Shown in pieces: positions 54,216-63,300 of a stretch of 64,000 bases of DNA. Origin of the DNA: Clavibacter michiganensis (lineage in GTDB: Bacteria; Actinomycetota; Actinomycetes; Actinomycetales; Microbacteriaceae). The notes under the pieces were generated by a model that did not search any database, had not been told where the DNA came from, and saw nothing but the letters and a program-made list of their open reading frames with translations. Position numbers and translations under genes: made by a program. Position 1 is the stretch's first letter. Each line of letters opens with the position of its first letter. Location of the stretch: positions 62,001 to 126,000 of the forward strand of contig NZ_MDJZ01000011.1 in assembly GCF_002151125.1 (NCBI RefSeq), in the 5' to 3' direction.

Positions 54216-54577
54216 GAGGGTCAGATCCTACCGGCCGGGCGGGGCCTCACCGACGCCCCGGGCCCCACCGGACAGCGATGTCGGCGGGCGTCCGTAGCCT
54301 GTGGAACCTGTGGACAAGTCCGCGGAGTTGTCCACACCTGTGGACGACACGCCCACTACATATGGGGTTGGGTCCGGCCGGGCGGCCCCGTATATAGTGA
54401 TGGAGACGGCGACGGCCCCTGATCACCCCCGCTTCACGGAGTGGGGATCCCGGGGCCGGCCGAGCATTTCCCCTGGTGAGGCACAGGGCGCGGCGGGCAC
54501 GTCCCGCACCGCGCCCCCGCCGACCGGGACCGGCCGCAGCTCACCAGCGCGGACGACGCACGACGACAAGGAGCGAA
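54216..54577 (+). other. Regulatory region of the nrd operon
   Basis: A 362-bp gap between the MFS gene and nrdA. It contains the DnaA-box cluster (54300-54347), two weak NrdR-like boxes (cores CTACATATGG at 54356-54365 and GTATATAGTG at 54390-54399), a -10 candidate TATAGT at 54393-54398, and a leader of roughly 170 bases. No RNA element is recognised. Confidence 0.55.
54300..54347. promoter_or_regulatory. DnaA-box cluster upstream of nrdA
   Basis: TGTGGACAA at 54309-54317 (perfect, reverse) and TTGTCCACA at 54328-54336 (perfect, forward) match the DnaA 9-mer. TGTGGACGA at 54339-54347 has one mismatch, and TGTGGAACC at 54300-54308 matches weakly. Together they form a symmetric cluster just upstream of the promoter. 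Confidence 0.75.
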
Positions 54578-57082
54578 GTGTCCATCACGGTAGTGAAGCG
54601 CGACGGCACGCGGGAGCCGTACGACGCGAACCGCATCAACCTGGCCATCGAGGACGCCACGCAGGGCCTCGACGAGAACATCGGCTGGGTCACGCAGATC
54701 GCGTCGGAGCTCGAGATCACGCTCTTCGACGGGATCACCACGCAGCAGCTCGACGAGGCCGTCATCCAGGTCGCGCTCCAGAACGTGAAGGACGACCCGG
54801 CGTTCGACACCGTCGCCGCGCGCCTGCTCCTCAAGACCATCTACAAGCGCGTCCTCGGCGACTACTCGTCGCCCGAGGAGCTCAAGCGCCTCCACGCGGA
54901 GCACTTCGCCCGCAACATCCAGCGCGGCGTCGACGAGATGCTCCTCGACTCCCGCCTCGTGCAGCTGTTCGACCTCGAGCGCCTCGCCCAGGCCCTGGAG
55001 CCCGCGCACGACGAGCTGCTCAAGTACATCGGCGTCGTCACGCTGAACAACCGCTACGGCATCAAGGGCCGCAACGGCGACGCCCTCGAGGTGCCCCAGT
55101 ACTTCTGGATGCGCATCGCGATGGGCCTCACGCTCAACGAGCAGGACCCCACCTCGACCGCCATCGCCTTCTACGAGAAGATGTCGAAGCTCGAGTACCT
55201 CGCGGCCGGCTCCACCCTCGTCAACGCGGGCACCATCTACCCGCAGCTCGCGAACTGCTTCGTCATGGAGATGCAGGACGACATCGAGCACATCGCGAAG
55301 ACCACGCGCGACGTCATGTGGCTCACCAAGGGCACGGGCGGCATCGGCCTCTCCGTCTCCAAGCTGCGCGCGCAGGGCTCGCCCATCCGCTCGAACAACA
55401 CCACCTCCACGGGCCCGATCCCGTTCATGCACACCATCGACTCGGTCCTCCGCGCGGTCAGCCGCGGCGGCAAGAAGTTCGGCGCCCTGTGCTTCTACAT
55501 GGAGAACTGGCACCTCGACTTCCCCGAGTTCCTCGACCTGCGCCAGAACTCTGGCGACCCGTACCGCCGTACCCGCACCGCCAACACGGCCGTGTGGATC
55601 AGCGACGAGTTCATGAAGCGCGTCCAGAACGACGAGGACTGGTACCTCTTCGACCCGCTGGAGGTCTCCGACCTCAACGAGCTCTACGGCAAGGCCTTCT
55701 CGGAGCGCTACGCGTTCTACGTCGGCGAGGCCGAGGCCGGTCGCATCCGGATGTTCAAGCGCATCAAGGCGCGCGAGCAGTTCAAGTCGATCCTCATCTC
55801 GCTCCAGACCACCAGCCACCCGTGGCTGACCTGGAAGGACACGATCAACAACCGCGCCCTGAACAACAACACGGGCACGATCCACCTCTCGAACCTCTGC
55901 ACCGAGATCACGCTGCCGCAGGACGAGGACAACGTCTCCGTCTGCAACCTGGCGTCGATCAACCTGTCGCAGCACTTCGCGGACGGCAAGGTCGACTTCG
56001 CGAAGATCGAGCAGAGCGCGCGCCTCGCGGTGCGTCAGCTCGACAACCTCATCGACATCACGCGCTCCAGCGTGAAGGAGGCGGACTTCTCCAACCAGCA
56101 GAACCGCGCGGTGGGCCTCGGCGTCATGGGCTTCACCGACATCGTGGAGAAGCTCGGCTACTCCTACGAGTCCGAGGAGTCGTACGACCTGATCGACGAG
56201 ATCATGGAGCACGTCTCCTACGCGGCCATCGACGAGTCGGCCGACCTCGCCCAGGAGCGCGGCGCGTACCCGAACTTCGAGGGCTCGCGCTGGTCGGAGG
56301 GCCTCGTGCCGCTCGACTCGATCGCGCTCATGGAGGCCGACCGCGGCGTGCCCGTCAAGGTCAACCGCACCACGCGACTCGACTGGGACGCGCTGCGCAC
56401 GAAGGTCAAGGGCGGCATGCGGAACGCGACGCTCATGGCGATCGCGCCCACCGCGTCCATCGGCCTCGTCGCCGGCACCACGCCCGGCCTCGACCCGCAG
56501 TTCTCGCAGATCTTCAGCCGCTCCACCTCCTCGGGCAAGTTCCTCGAGGTCAACCGGAACCTGGTGAAGGACCTGCAGGAGCTCGGCATCTGGGAGACCG
56601 TGCGCGAGAACATCCTGCGCAGCCAGGGCGACATCCAGAACATCGCTGCCATCCCGGACCACGTCAAGGCCACGTACCGCACGAGCTTCCAGCTCTCGCC
56701 GTACGCGTTCCTCGAGGTCGCGGCCCGCGCGCAGAAGTGGATCGACCAGGCCATCAGCCGCAACATGTACCTCGAGACGCGCGACCTCGGCGACATGATG
56801 GACATCTACTTCGCCGGCTGGGAGCGCGGGGTCAAGACCACGTACTACCTGCACATGAAGCCGCGTCACACCGCCGAGCAGTCGACCGTCAAGGTCGACA
56901 AGTCGCAGGACGCCGACGGCACCAAGCGCAAGGGCTTCGGCGGATTCGGCGGCGGCGCTCCCGCGGCCGTCCCGGCGTCGGCCGCTCCCGCATCCACCGC
57001 GACCGCGGACGCCCCGGCGCCCGAGGCCGCACCCGCGCCCCGCAAGGGCTTCGGCTTCGGCGGAGTGGGAGGTGCACGCTGA
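54578..57082 (+). CDS. nrdA: Class I ribonucleoside-diphosphate reductase large (alpha) subunit lacking tail cysteines
   Basis: 834 residues from the GTG at 54578 (AAGGAG just upstream). An N-terminal ATP cone (about 1-95) starts SITVVKRDGTREPYDANRI. Catalytic residues are intact: Cys227 (LANCFV), Cys441 (NLCTEI), Cys456 (VCNLASI) and the radical-transfer Tyr756-Tyr757 (TTYYLH). The C-terminus is unusual. After KVDKSQDADG come two KGFG-F-G motifs (about 785 and 823) around an Ala/Pro linker, and the protein ends VGGAR without the Cys pair that normally re-reduces the active site. That pair is encoded in the overlapping next gene. Confidence 0.96.
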   Translation: MSITVVKRDGTREPYDANRINLAIEDATQGLDENIGWVTQIASELEITLFDGITTQQLDEAVIQVALQNVKDDPAFDTVAARLLLKTIYKRVLGDYSSPEELKRLHAEHFARNIQRGVDEMLLDSRLVQLFDLERLAQALEPAHDELLKYIGVVTLNNRYGIKGRNGDALEVPQYFWMRIAMGLTLNEQDPTSTAIAFYEKMSKLEYLAAGSTLVNAGTIYPQLANCFVMEMQDDIEHIAKTTRDVMWLTKGTGGIGLSVSKLRAQGSPIRSNNTTSTGPIPFMHTIDSVLRAVSRGGKKFGALCFYMENWHLDFPEFLDLRQNSGDPYRRTRTANTAVWISDEFMKRVQNDEDWYLFDPLEVSDLNELYGKAFSERYAFYVGEAEAGRIRMFKRIKAREQFKSILISLQTTSHPWLTWKDTINNRALNNNTGTIHLSNLCTEITLPQDEDNVSVCNLASINLSQHFADGKVDFAKIEQSARLAVRQLDNLIDITRSSVKEADFSNQQNRAVGLGVMGFTDIVEKLGYSYESEESYDLIDEIMEHVSYAAIDESADLAQERGAYPNFEGSRWSEGLVPLDSIALMEADRGVPVKVNRTTRLDWDALRTKVKGGMRNATLMAIAPTASIGLVAGTTPGLDPQFSQIFSRSTSSGKFLEVNRNLVKDLQELGIWETVRENILRSQGDIQNIAAIPDHVKATYRTSFQLSPYAFLEVAARAQKWIDQAISRNMYLETRDLGDMMDIYFAGWERGVKTTYYLHMKPRHTAEQSTVKVDKSQDADGTKRKGFGGFGGGAPAAVPASAAPASTATADAPAPEAAPAPRKGFGFGGVGGAR

Positions 57083-57159
57083 TGAACGACGACACGTTCG
57101 GCGACTACGTCGTCCCCATGGACCCCATGGACGAGCTCCAGTGCGACTCCTGCCAGTAG
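57082..57159 (+). CDS. Micro-gene encoding a C-x-x-C tail peptide, proposed detached redox tail of the reductase
   Basis: 25 codons. The ATG shares its A with the nrdA stop (TGATG), and GGGAGG (57067-57072) sits nine bases upstream, an excellent ribosome site. The peptide is acidic (GDYVVPMDPMDELQ) and ends Cys21-Asp-Ser-Cys24-Gln. Its end looks like the C-terminus of an ordinary ribonucleotide reductase alpha chain, which finishes with a CxxC-type pair that thioredoxin reduces. The alpha chain here lacks that pair. A sequencing frameshift is the main alternative, but the ribosome site argues for a real separate gene. It lies 85 bases before nrdB. Confidence 0.7.
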   Translation: MNDDTFGDYVVPMDPMDELQCDSCQ

Positions 57160-57244
57160 GCAGGCGCCGCTCCTAGAGCCCTCCCGGCCTCACCGGCCGC
57201 CCCATCGCACGACCACGAACGACGCATTCGGAGAGAAGAAGCAG

Positions 57245-58240
57245 ATGTCGAAGATCCTCGGCACGGGAATCCAGGAGGGCCTCCTCCTCAAGCCCGTCAA
57301 CTACCAGTGGGCCATGGACCTGTACGACCAGGCCGTCGCCAACACGTGGTTCCCCAACGAGATCCAGCTCGGCGAGGACATCGCGGACTTCAAGAAGATG
57401 ACGGACGAGGAGCGCCACGCGATCACGTTCCTCATGAGCTACTTCAACCCGAACGAGCTCCTCGTGAACAAGGCGCTCGCGTTCGGCGTCTACCCCTACA
57501 TCAACGCGCCGGAGTGCCACCTCTACCTGGCGAAGCAGATGTGGGAGGAGGCGAACCACTGCATGTCGTTCGAGTACGTCCTCGAGACGTTCCCGATCGA
57601 CCGCGAGGCCGCGTACAACTCCCACGTCGACATCCCGTCGATGGCGCGCAAGGAGGAGTTCGAGGTCAAGTTCATCAAGCGCATGACCGAGCAGACCCTC
57701 GACATCACCACCACCGAGGGCAAGAAGGACTTCGTCCGGAACCTCGTCGCGTACAACGTGATCCTCGAGGGCATCTGGTTCTACTCGGGCTTCATGGTGT
57801 CGCTGTCGTTCCGCCAGCGGAACCTGCTGCGCAACTTCGGCTCGCTCATGGACTGGATCGTCCGCGACGAGTCGCTGCACCTCAAGTTCGGGATCAACCT
57901 CATCCTCACGGTGCTCGAGGAGAACCCCGATCTGCAGACGGAGGAGTTCGCCGCCGAGATCAAGCAGATGATCCTCGACGCCGTCGAGATGGAGGAGCAG
58001 TACAACAAGGACCTCCTGCCCAATGGCATCCTCGGGCTGAACGCGAACTACATCAACCAGTACGTGAAGTACCTGGCCGACCGCCGCCTCGAGGAGCTCG
58101 GCTTCGAGGCCGAGTACAAGGTCTCGAACCCGGCGAAGTGGATGGCCACGGCGAACGACACGCTGCAGCTCGTCAACTTCTTCGAGTCGACCAACACGTC
58201 GTACGAGTCGAACGCGTCGGCCACCGTCGGCGCCAAGTAG
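57245..58240 (+). CDS. nrdB: Ribonucleoside-diphosphate reductase small (beta) subunit, class Ic-like
   Basis: 331 residues of the ferritin-like R2 fold. Metal ligands by alignment: Glu71 (NPNELLV), Glu102 and His105 (EEANH), Glu175 (ILEGIW), Glu209 and His212 (RDESLH). The residue four after His105 is Phe109 (HCMSFEY), where class Ia/Ib enzymes have the radical Tyr. The first ligand is Glu rather than Asp, as in the Chlamydia class Ic enzyme with a Mn/Fe centre. Trp36 (TWFPNE) matches the electron-transfer Trp, and a C-terminal Tyr (TSYESN) is present. GAGAAGAAGC precedes the ATG. Confidence 0.95.
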   Translation: MSKILGTGIQEGLLLKPVNYQWAMDLYDQAVANTWFPNEIQLGEDIADFKKMTDEERHAITFLMSYFNPNELLVNKALAFGVYPYINAPECHLYLAKQMWEEANHCMSFEYVLETFPIDREAAYNSHVDIPSMARKEEFEVKFIKRMTEQTLDITTTEGKKDFVRNLVAYNVILEGIWFYSGFMVSLSFRQRNLLRNFGSLMDWIVRDESLHLKFGINLILTVLEENPDLQTEEFAAEIKQMILDAVEMEEQYNKDLLPNGILGLNANYINQYVKYLADRRLEELGFEAEYKVSNPAKWMATANDTLQLVNFFESTNTSYESNASATVGAK

Positions 58241-58282
58241 GACCGCACCACCCGCAGCGGGAGACCGCCGCAACGCACCACC

Positions 58283-58328
58283 GACGCCGCCCGTGCCGCG
58301 CATCCACCCGGATGCCGGTGCGGGCGTC
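58283..58328 (+). terminator. Imperfect hairpin after nrdB
   Basis: GACGCC...GCATCC pairs with GGATGC...GGCGTC around ACCC with bulges; a likely end of the nrd operon. Confidence 0.45.
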
Positions 58329-58374
58329 GTCATGCCCGCGCCGGCACCGGCCCGGACGGACAGGGAGAGGGAGC

Positions 58375-58908
58375 ATGACCGAGCAGCAGGCCGAGGCGCG
58401 GCACGTCGCGCGCGACGGACGGGTCTACCGCACCGAGGTGGTCGGCTGGGACGACCCGCGCGGGGCGCGGATCCGGGCGGCCATGGAGGCCGAGATGGAC
58501 GTGCGGTACGAGGGGCGCCACGCCGACGATCCCGACTGGCCCGCGAAGGCCGCGGTGGCGTTCGCGTTCGACCCGGCCGACGTGGAGGCCGTGGTGCTGC
58601 TCGTGCTCGAGGGTGACGCGTCGGAGGCGGCCGCGCACGGCGTCATCCGGCACCTCGGAGACGAGCTCGAGCTCAAGAAGGTGGTCGTGGATCCGGCGCA
58701 CCGCGGCACCGGCCTCGCGCGCGTGCTCATGGCGGAGCTGGAGCGCGTGGCGCAGGAGCGGGGTGCGCGCCGGCTGATCCTGCAGACGGGCGACCGGCAG
58801 CCCGACGCCATCCAGCTGTACGCGACCGCGGGGTGGCTGCCCATCGACGTGTACCCGCCGTACATCCCGGTCACGAACTCGGTCTGCTTCGAGAAGCCGC
58901 TGGGCTGA
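58375..58908 (+). CDS. GNAT-family N-acetyltransferase
   Basis: 177 residues. The acetyl-CoA-binding block is ELKKVVVDPAHRGTGLARVLMAELERVAQERG, followed by LILQTGDRQPDAIQLYATAGW. It resembles small-molecule acetyltransferases; the substrate is unknown. GGGAGAGGGAGC precedes the ATG at 58375. It is separated from nrdB by the putative terminator and probably independent. Confidence 0.9.
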   Translation: MTEQQAEARHVARDGRVYRTEVVGWDDPRGARIRAAMEAEMDVRYEGRHADDPDWPAKAAVAFAFDPADVEAVVLLVLEGDASEAAAHGVIRHLGDELELKKVVVDPAHRGTGLARVLMAELERVAQERGARRLILQTGDRQPDAIQLYATAGWLPIDVYPPYIPVTNSVCFEKPLG

Positions 58909-58936
58909 TCCCGCCGCACGCTGCGAGCATGGGGTG

Positions 58937-59782
58937 ATGGAGATCCTCATCACCCCCGCGGAGCTCGACCACGCCCTCCGCACCCGCGACGACGTGCGCG
59001 TGGTCGACGTGCGCTGGTCGCTCGCGGGCCCTCCCGGCCGACCGCTGCACGAGGCCGGGCACATCCCGGGAGCCGTGTACGCGGACCTCGACACGGAGCT
59101 CGCCGGGCACGGCGCGCCCGAGGACGGTCGGCACCCGCTGCCCGCGACGGCCGACCTCGAGCGGGCGGCGCGCGGCTGGGGGATCCGGCAGGGCGACACC
59201 GTGGTCGTCCACGACGGCGGCGGCAACACGGCGGCCGCGCGCGCGTGGTGGCTGCTGCGCGACGCCGGGATCGCGGACGTGCGGATCCTCGACGGCGCGC
59301 TGCCCGCGTGGGTGGCGGCGGGCCTGCCGCTGGAGACGGGATCGACGGCTCCCGAGCCCGGGGACGTGACGCTCACCCGGGGCGCGCTCCCGACGCTCGA
59401 CGAGGACGCCGCGTCCGACCTCGCGCGCACCGGCACGCTCCTCGACGCGCGCGCGGGGGAGCGGTACCGCGGGGAGGTCGAGCCGGTGGATCCGCGCGCC
59501 GGCCACATCCCCGGCGCCGCGAGCGCGCCGACCGCCGGGAACCTGGACGCGGACGGCGCGTTCCTGCCCGCCGACGCGCTGCGGGCGCGGTTCGCGGCGC
59601 TCGGGATCCGGCCGGGCGACGCCGTCGGCGTGTACTGCGGCTCGGGCGTCACCGCCGCCCACGAGGTCGCGGCGCTCGCGATCGCGGGGATCGACGCGGC
59701 GCTGTACCCGGGATCCTGGTCGGCGTGGTCGAACCTGCCCGAGCGGCCCGTGGCGACGGGCGCGAAGCCGGGCGGCCGGTGA
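58937..59782 (+). CDS. Two-domain rhodanese-like sulfurtransferase
   Basis: 281 residues with tandem rhodanese domains. The first (about 8-125) has Asp where the catalytic Cys would be (VVVHDGGGNTAA) and is inactive, as usual in this family. The second (about 155-270) has the active Cys in VYCGSGVTA, which matches thiosulfate or 3-mercaptopyruvate sulfurtransferases. It moves sulfane sulfur to cyanide or thiols. The start is ATG 58937; GTG 58934 directly before it is possible. Confidence 0.93.
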   Translation: MEILITPAELDHALRTRDDVRVVDVRWSLAGPPGRPLHEAGHIPGAVYADLDTELAGHGAPEDGRHPLPATADLERAARGWGIRQGDTVVVHDGGGNTAAARAWWLLRDAGIADVRILDGALPAWVAAGLPLETGSTAPEPGDVTLTRGALPTLDEDAASDLARTGTLLDARAGERYRGEVEPVDPRAGHIPGAASAPTAGNLDADGAFLPADALRARFAALGIRPGDAVGVYCGSGVTAAHEVAALAIAGIDAALYPGSWSAWSNLPERPVATGAKPGGR

Positions 59783-59897
59783 CCCTAGCCCGCGACGGCC
59801 CCGCGGACCAGCCCCCTCGGGAACGGCAGGGGCGGCGTAGCGTCGTGGAGATCACCCCGGACCCCGGTGCCCGCCCGAACCGACGCCCGGAGATGAC

Positions 59898-60266
59898 ATG
59901 ACCGACCACATCGCGCATCCCGCCCCCGCGCTCGACCTCTCGGGGGCCGTGGCGGAGCAGGCGGCCTTGACCGACGCCCTCACGCTCAAGCGGGTGACCG
60001 ACACCGCCTGGCAGGTCTGCGACAGCCGCCGCGCTCCGGGCGAGAGCGGCCACCTGCTCGGCTTCGTGGAGACCGTCGGCGACGAGATCGAGATGATGCA
60101 GCTCGGGCGGAAGTTCGTGTGGACCAGGTTCGCGAGCATGCGCGACGCGCTCGCCCACATCGTGGCGACGGCCGCGGCGATGAGCGCCAGCCAGGACGAG
60201 GGCGAGCTCGCCTGGGTGTGCCATGCGCTGGCTGCCGTCCCCGCCCCGGCGCCGACCACCGTCTGA
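59898..60266 (+). CDS. Small conserved hypothetical protein
   Basis: 122 residues, soluble. The core GHLLGFVETVGDEIEMMQLGRKFVWTRFASMRDALAHIV suggests one compact alpha/beta domain with a Trp-rich strand; no family is recognised. TAGCGT near 59834 is a possible -10. It converges on hrpA with a 40-base gap. Confidence 0.75.
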   Translation: MTDHIAHPAPALDLSGAVAEQAALTDALTLKRVTDTAWQVCDSRRAPGESGHLLGFVETVGDEIEMMQLGRKFVWTRFASMRDALAHIVATAAAMSASQDEGELAWVCHALAAVPAPAPTTV

Positions 60267-60306
60267 GGCGCACGGACCCGACGGCTCGCCGACCCGCCCC
60301 GGCGCG

Positions 60307-63300
60307 TCAGCCCGCGAGCACCTTCCGGATCCGCTGCAGCGACACCGGCTCGGCCGTCGGCAGGTGCTGGGCGAAGAGGCTGAGGCGCAGCTCCTCGAGC
60401 ATCCACCGCGCGTGCACGAGCGACTCGGGCGCGTGCGGCGCCGACGGGATGACGCCGCCGGCCTCGCGGTAGAGGTCGGTCGCCTTCTGCACCTCGGTCA
60501 TCCACGCGCGGTCGCGCGCGGGCTGGTCGGGCAGGCGCTGGACGCGGTGGGTGAGGCCGGAGAGGTAGGCGGGCAGGCGCTGCAGCCGGGCGAGGCCGGT
60601 GGCGGAGACGAAGCCGGGGTGGACGAGGCCGGCGAGCTGCTCGCGCGCATCGGTGAGGGCGCCGATCAGCTGCATGCTCGTGGCCTGCTTGATGGCGCGC
60701 TCGGCGTCGCGGTATCCCGTGAGGATCCGGTTGACGAGCGCCACGGTGTCGAACATCGAGTCCATGACGACGCCCGAGACGCGGTCGCGCGCGGTCTCGA
60801 ACAGCTCCTTCGAGTAGATCGCGCCGCCGGGGGCCACGCGCTCGAGCACCTGGTCGATGCAGGCGAGCAGGCAGTCGTCGAAGAGCGCCTGCACGTTCGC
60901 GTACGGGCTCGTCGCGAGCATGAGCTTCTCCTGGCTCGTGAGGTGCTGCTTCACGTAGGCGCTCGGGTTCGCGATGGCGAGCACGAGCAGGCGCCGGACG
61001 CCGCCGGGCATGGCGCGGGCCTGGTCCTCGGCGGTGGCCATGAGGCGGATCGCGACGGTCGATCCCTCGTCGACGAGCGCGGGGTAGGCGCGGATGACGT
61101 GGCGGCTGTCGCCCGTGCCGCCCTGCGCGGTGTCGACGAAGCGGGGCAGCTCGTCGAGGTCCCATGTGGTGAGGCCCGTGCGCTCCATGCCGCGGGTCGC
61201 TCCTCCGGGAGCGCCGGCCACGCGCTCGACCGGCCGCGCGGTGGCCCGGGCGACGCTGTCCCGGGCGCGGCTGGAGAGCCGGGCCTGCAGCTCGGTGAGG
61301 TCGCGTCCGGCGGCGACCTCGCGGCCGCGCTCGTCGACCACGCGGAACGCCATGCGCAGGTGCGCGGGGATCCGGTCGAGGTCGAAGTCGTCGTCCGCGA
61401 CGCGCACGTGCGCCTTCCGCATGATGAGGCCGGCGATGGTGGTGGTGAAGGCCACCGGGTGCTGCGGATCCGGCTCGGGCAGCCCCTCGAGGAGCCGGTC
61501 GGCCCAGTCGGCGGCGGGCACCACGTTCTTGCGCAGCGCCTTCGGGAGGGCCTTGATCATGGCGGTGACGAGATCGCGCCGCATGCCCGGCACCTGCCAG
61601 TCGAAGCCGGCGGGGCTGAGGCGCGCGAGGAGCGCGAGCGGCACCTGCACGGTCACGCCGTCGTCGGGCGCGCCCGGCTCGAACCGGTAGGTGAGCGAGA
61701 GGCGCTGGTCGCCCTGCTGCCAGGTGGGCGGGAAGGCGGCCTCGTCGACGTCCACCGCGTCCTCGGCGAGGAGCTCCTCGGCGGTCATGGTGAGGAGGTC
61801 GGGCGTCTCCTGCCGCTGCTTCTTCCACCAGCCCTCGAAGGCGCGCGTGGAAGCGACGTCGCGCGGGATCCGCTTGTCGTAGAACTCGAAGACGGCCTCG
61901 TCGTCGTTGAGGATGTCGCGTCGCCGCGTGCGCTCCTCCACCTCGGCGAGCTCCTCGCGGAGCTTGCGGTTGGCCCGGTCGAAGGCCTGCTGCGACTCCC
62001 AGTCGCCCTCGACGAGCGCGTGCCGGATGAAGAGCTCGCGCGCGTACGCCGGGTCGATGCGGGAGAACTGCACGCGCCGCTTGAGGATGATCGGGACGCC
62101 GTACAGCGTCACCCGCTCCCACGCCACGGTCGCGCCCTGCTTCTTCTCCCAGTGCGGCTCGCTGTGGGTGCGCTTCACGAGGCCGCCCGCGATGGGCTCG
62201 GCCCAGGCCGGGTCGATGGCGGCGTTGGTGCGCGCGAACAGGCGGCTGGTCTCCACGAGCTCCGCGCTCATGATCGCGTCGGGCTGCTTCTTCGCGAGCG
62301 CGGATCCCGGGAACACCACGAAGCGCGACTGCCGGGCACCCACGTAGTCCTTCTTCTGCGCGTCCTTGAGGCCGATGTGGGAGAGGAGGCCCGCGAGCAG
62401 GGACTTGTGGATCCCGTCCGGGTCGGCCTTCGGCTCGTTCATCTGCAGGTCGAGCGGGCGGGCGAGCTGGCGCAGCTGGCGGAACACGTCCTTCCACTCG
62501 CGGACGCGCACGTAGTTGAGGAACTCGGCCTTGCACATCCGGCGGAACGCGCTCGAGGAGAGCTCGGCCTCCTTCTCCTCCAGGTGGTTCCAGAGGTTGA
62601 GCAGCGTGATGAAGTCGCTCGACGGATCCACGAAGCGCGCGTGCTGCTGGTCGGCCTGCGGGCGCTTCTCGAGCGGGCGCTCGCGGACGTCCTGGATGGT
62701 GAGGCCGGCCACGATGATCATGACCTCGCGGCTCACGCCGTGCTTGCGCGACTCGACGACCATGCGGGCGAACCGCGGGTCGATGGGCAGGCGCGACAGG
62801 TCGCGGCCCACCTTGGTGAGGGCGGGCGTGCCGTCGGGAGAGCGGACGACCGCGCCGAGCTCCGTGAGGAGGTCGACGCCGTCCTTGATGCCGCGCGAGT
62901 CCGGCGGCTGCAGGAAGGGGAACGCGGCGATGTCGCCGAGGCCGAGCGACACCATCTGCAGGATCACGGCAGCGAGGTTCGTGCGGAGGATCTCGGGCTC
63001 CGTGAACTCGGGACGGCGGGCGAAGTCCTCCTCGGAGTAGAGGCGGATCGCGATGCCGTCGCTCGTGCGGCCGGAGCGGCCGGAGCGCTGGTTGGCGGAG
63101 GCCTGCGAGATCGCCTCGATGGGGAGCCGCTGCACCTTCGAGCGCACGGAGTAGCGGGAGATGCGCGCGGTGCCGGCGTCGATGACGTACTTGATGCCGG
63201 GCACCGTGAGGCTCGTCTCGGCGACGTTGGTGGCGAGCACGATGCGGCGGCGCACGCCCGCCTGGGTCGACGGCTGGAAGACGCGGTGCTGGTCGGCGGA

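Noticed and set aside
57067-57090. Programmed -1 frameshift joining nrdA to the tail gene
   Set aside because: There is no slippery heptamer before the stop. The TGATG overlap with GGGAGG upstream explains separate re-initiation better.
58925-58930. GAGCAT as a leaderless -10 box for the sulfurtransferase gene
   Set aside because: Spacing to the ATG is six bases but the hexamer lacks the T-A start of the consensus, so it was not counted.
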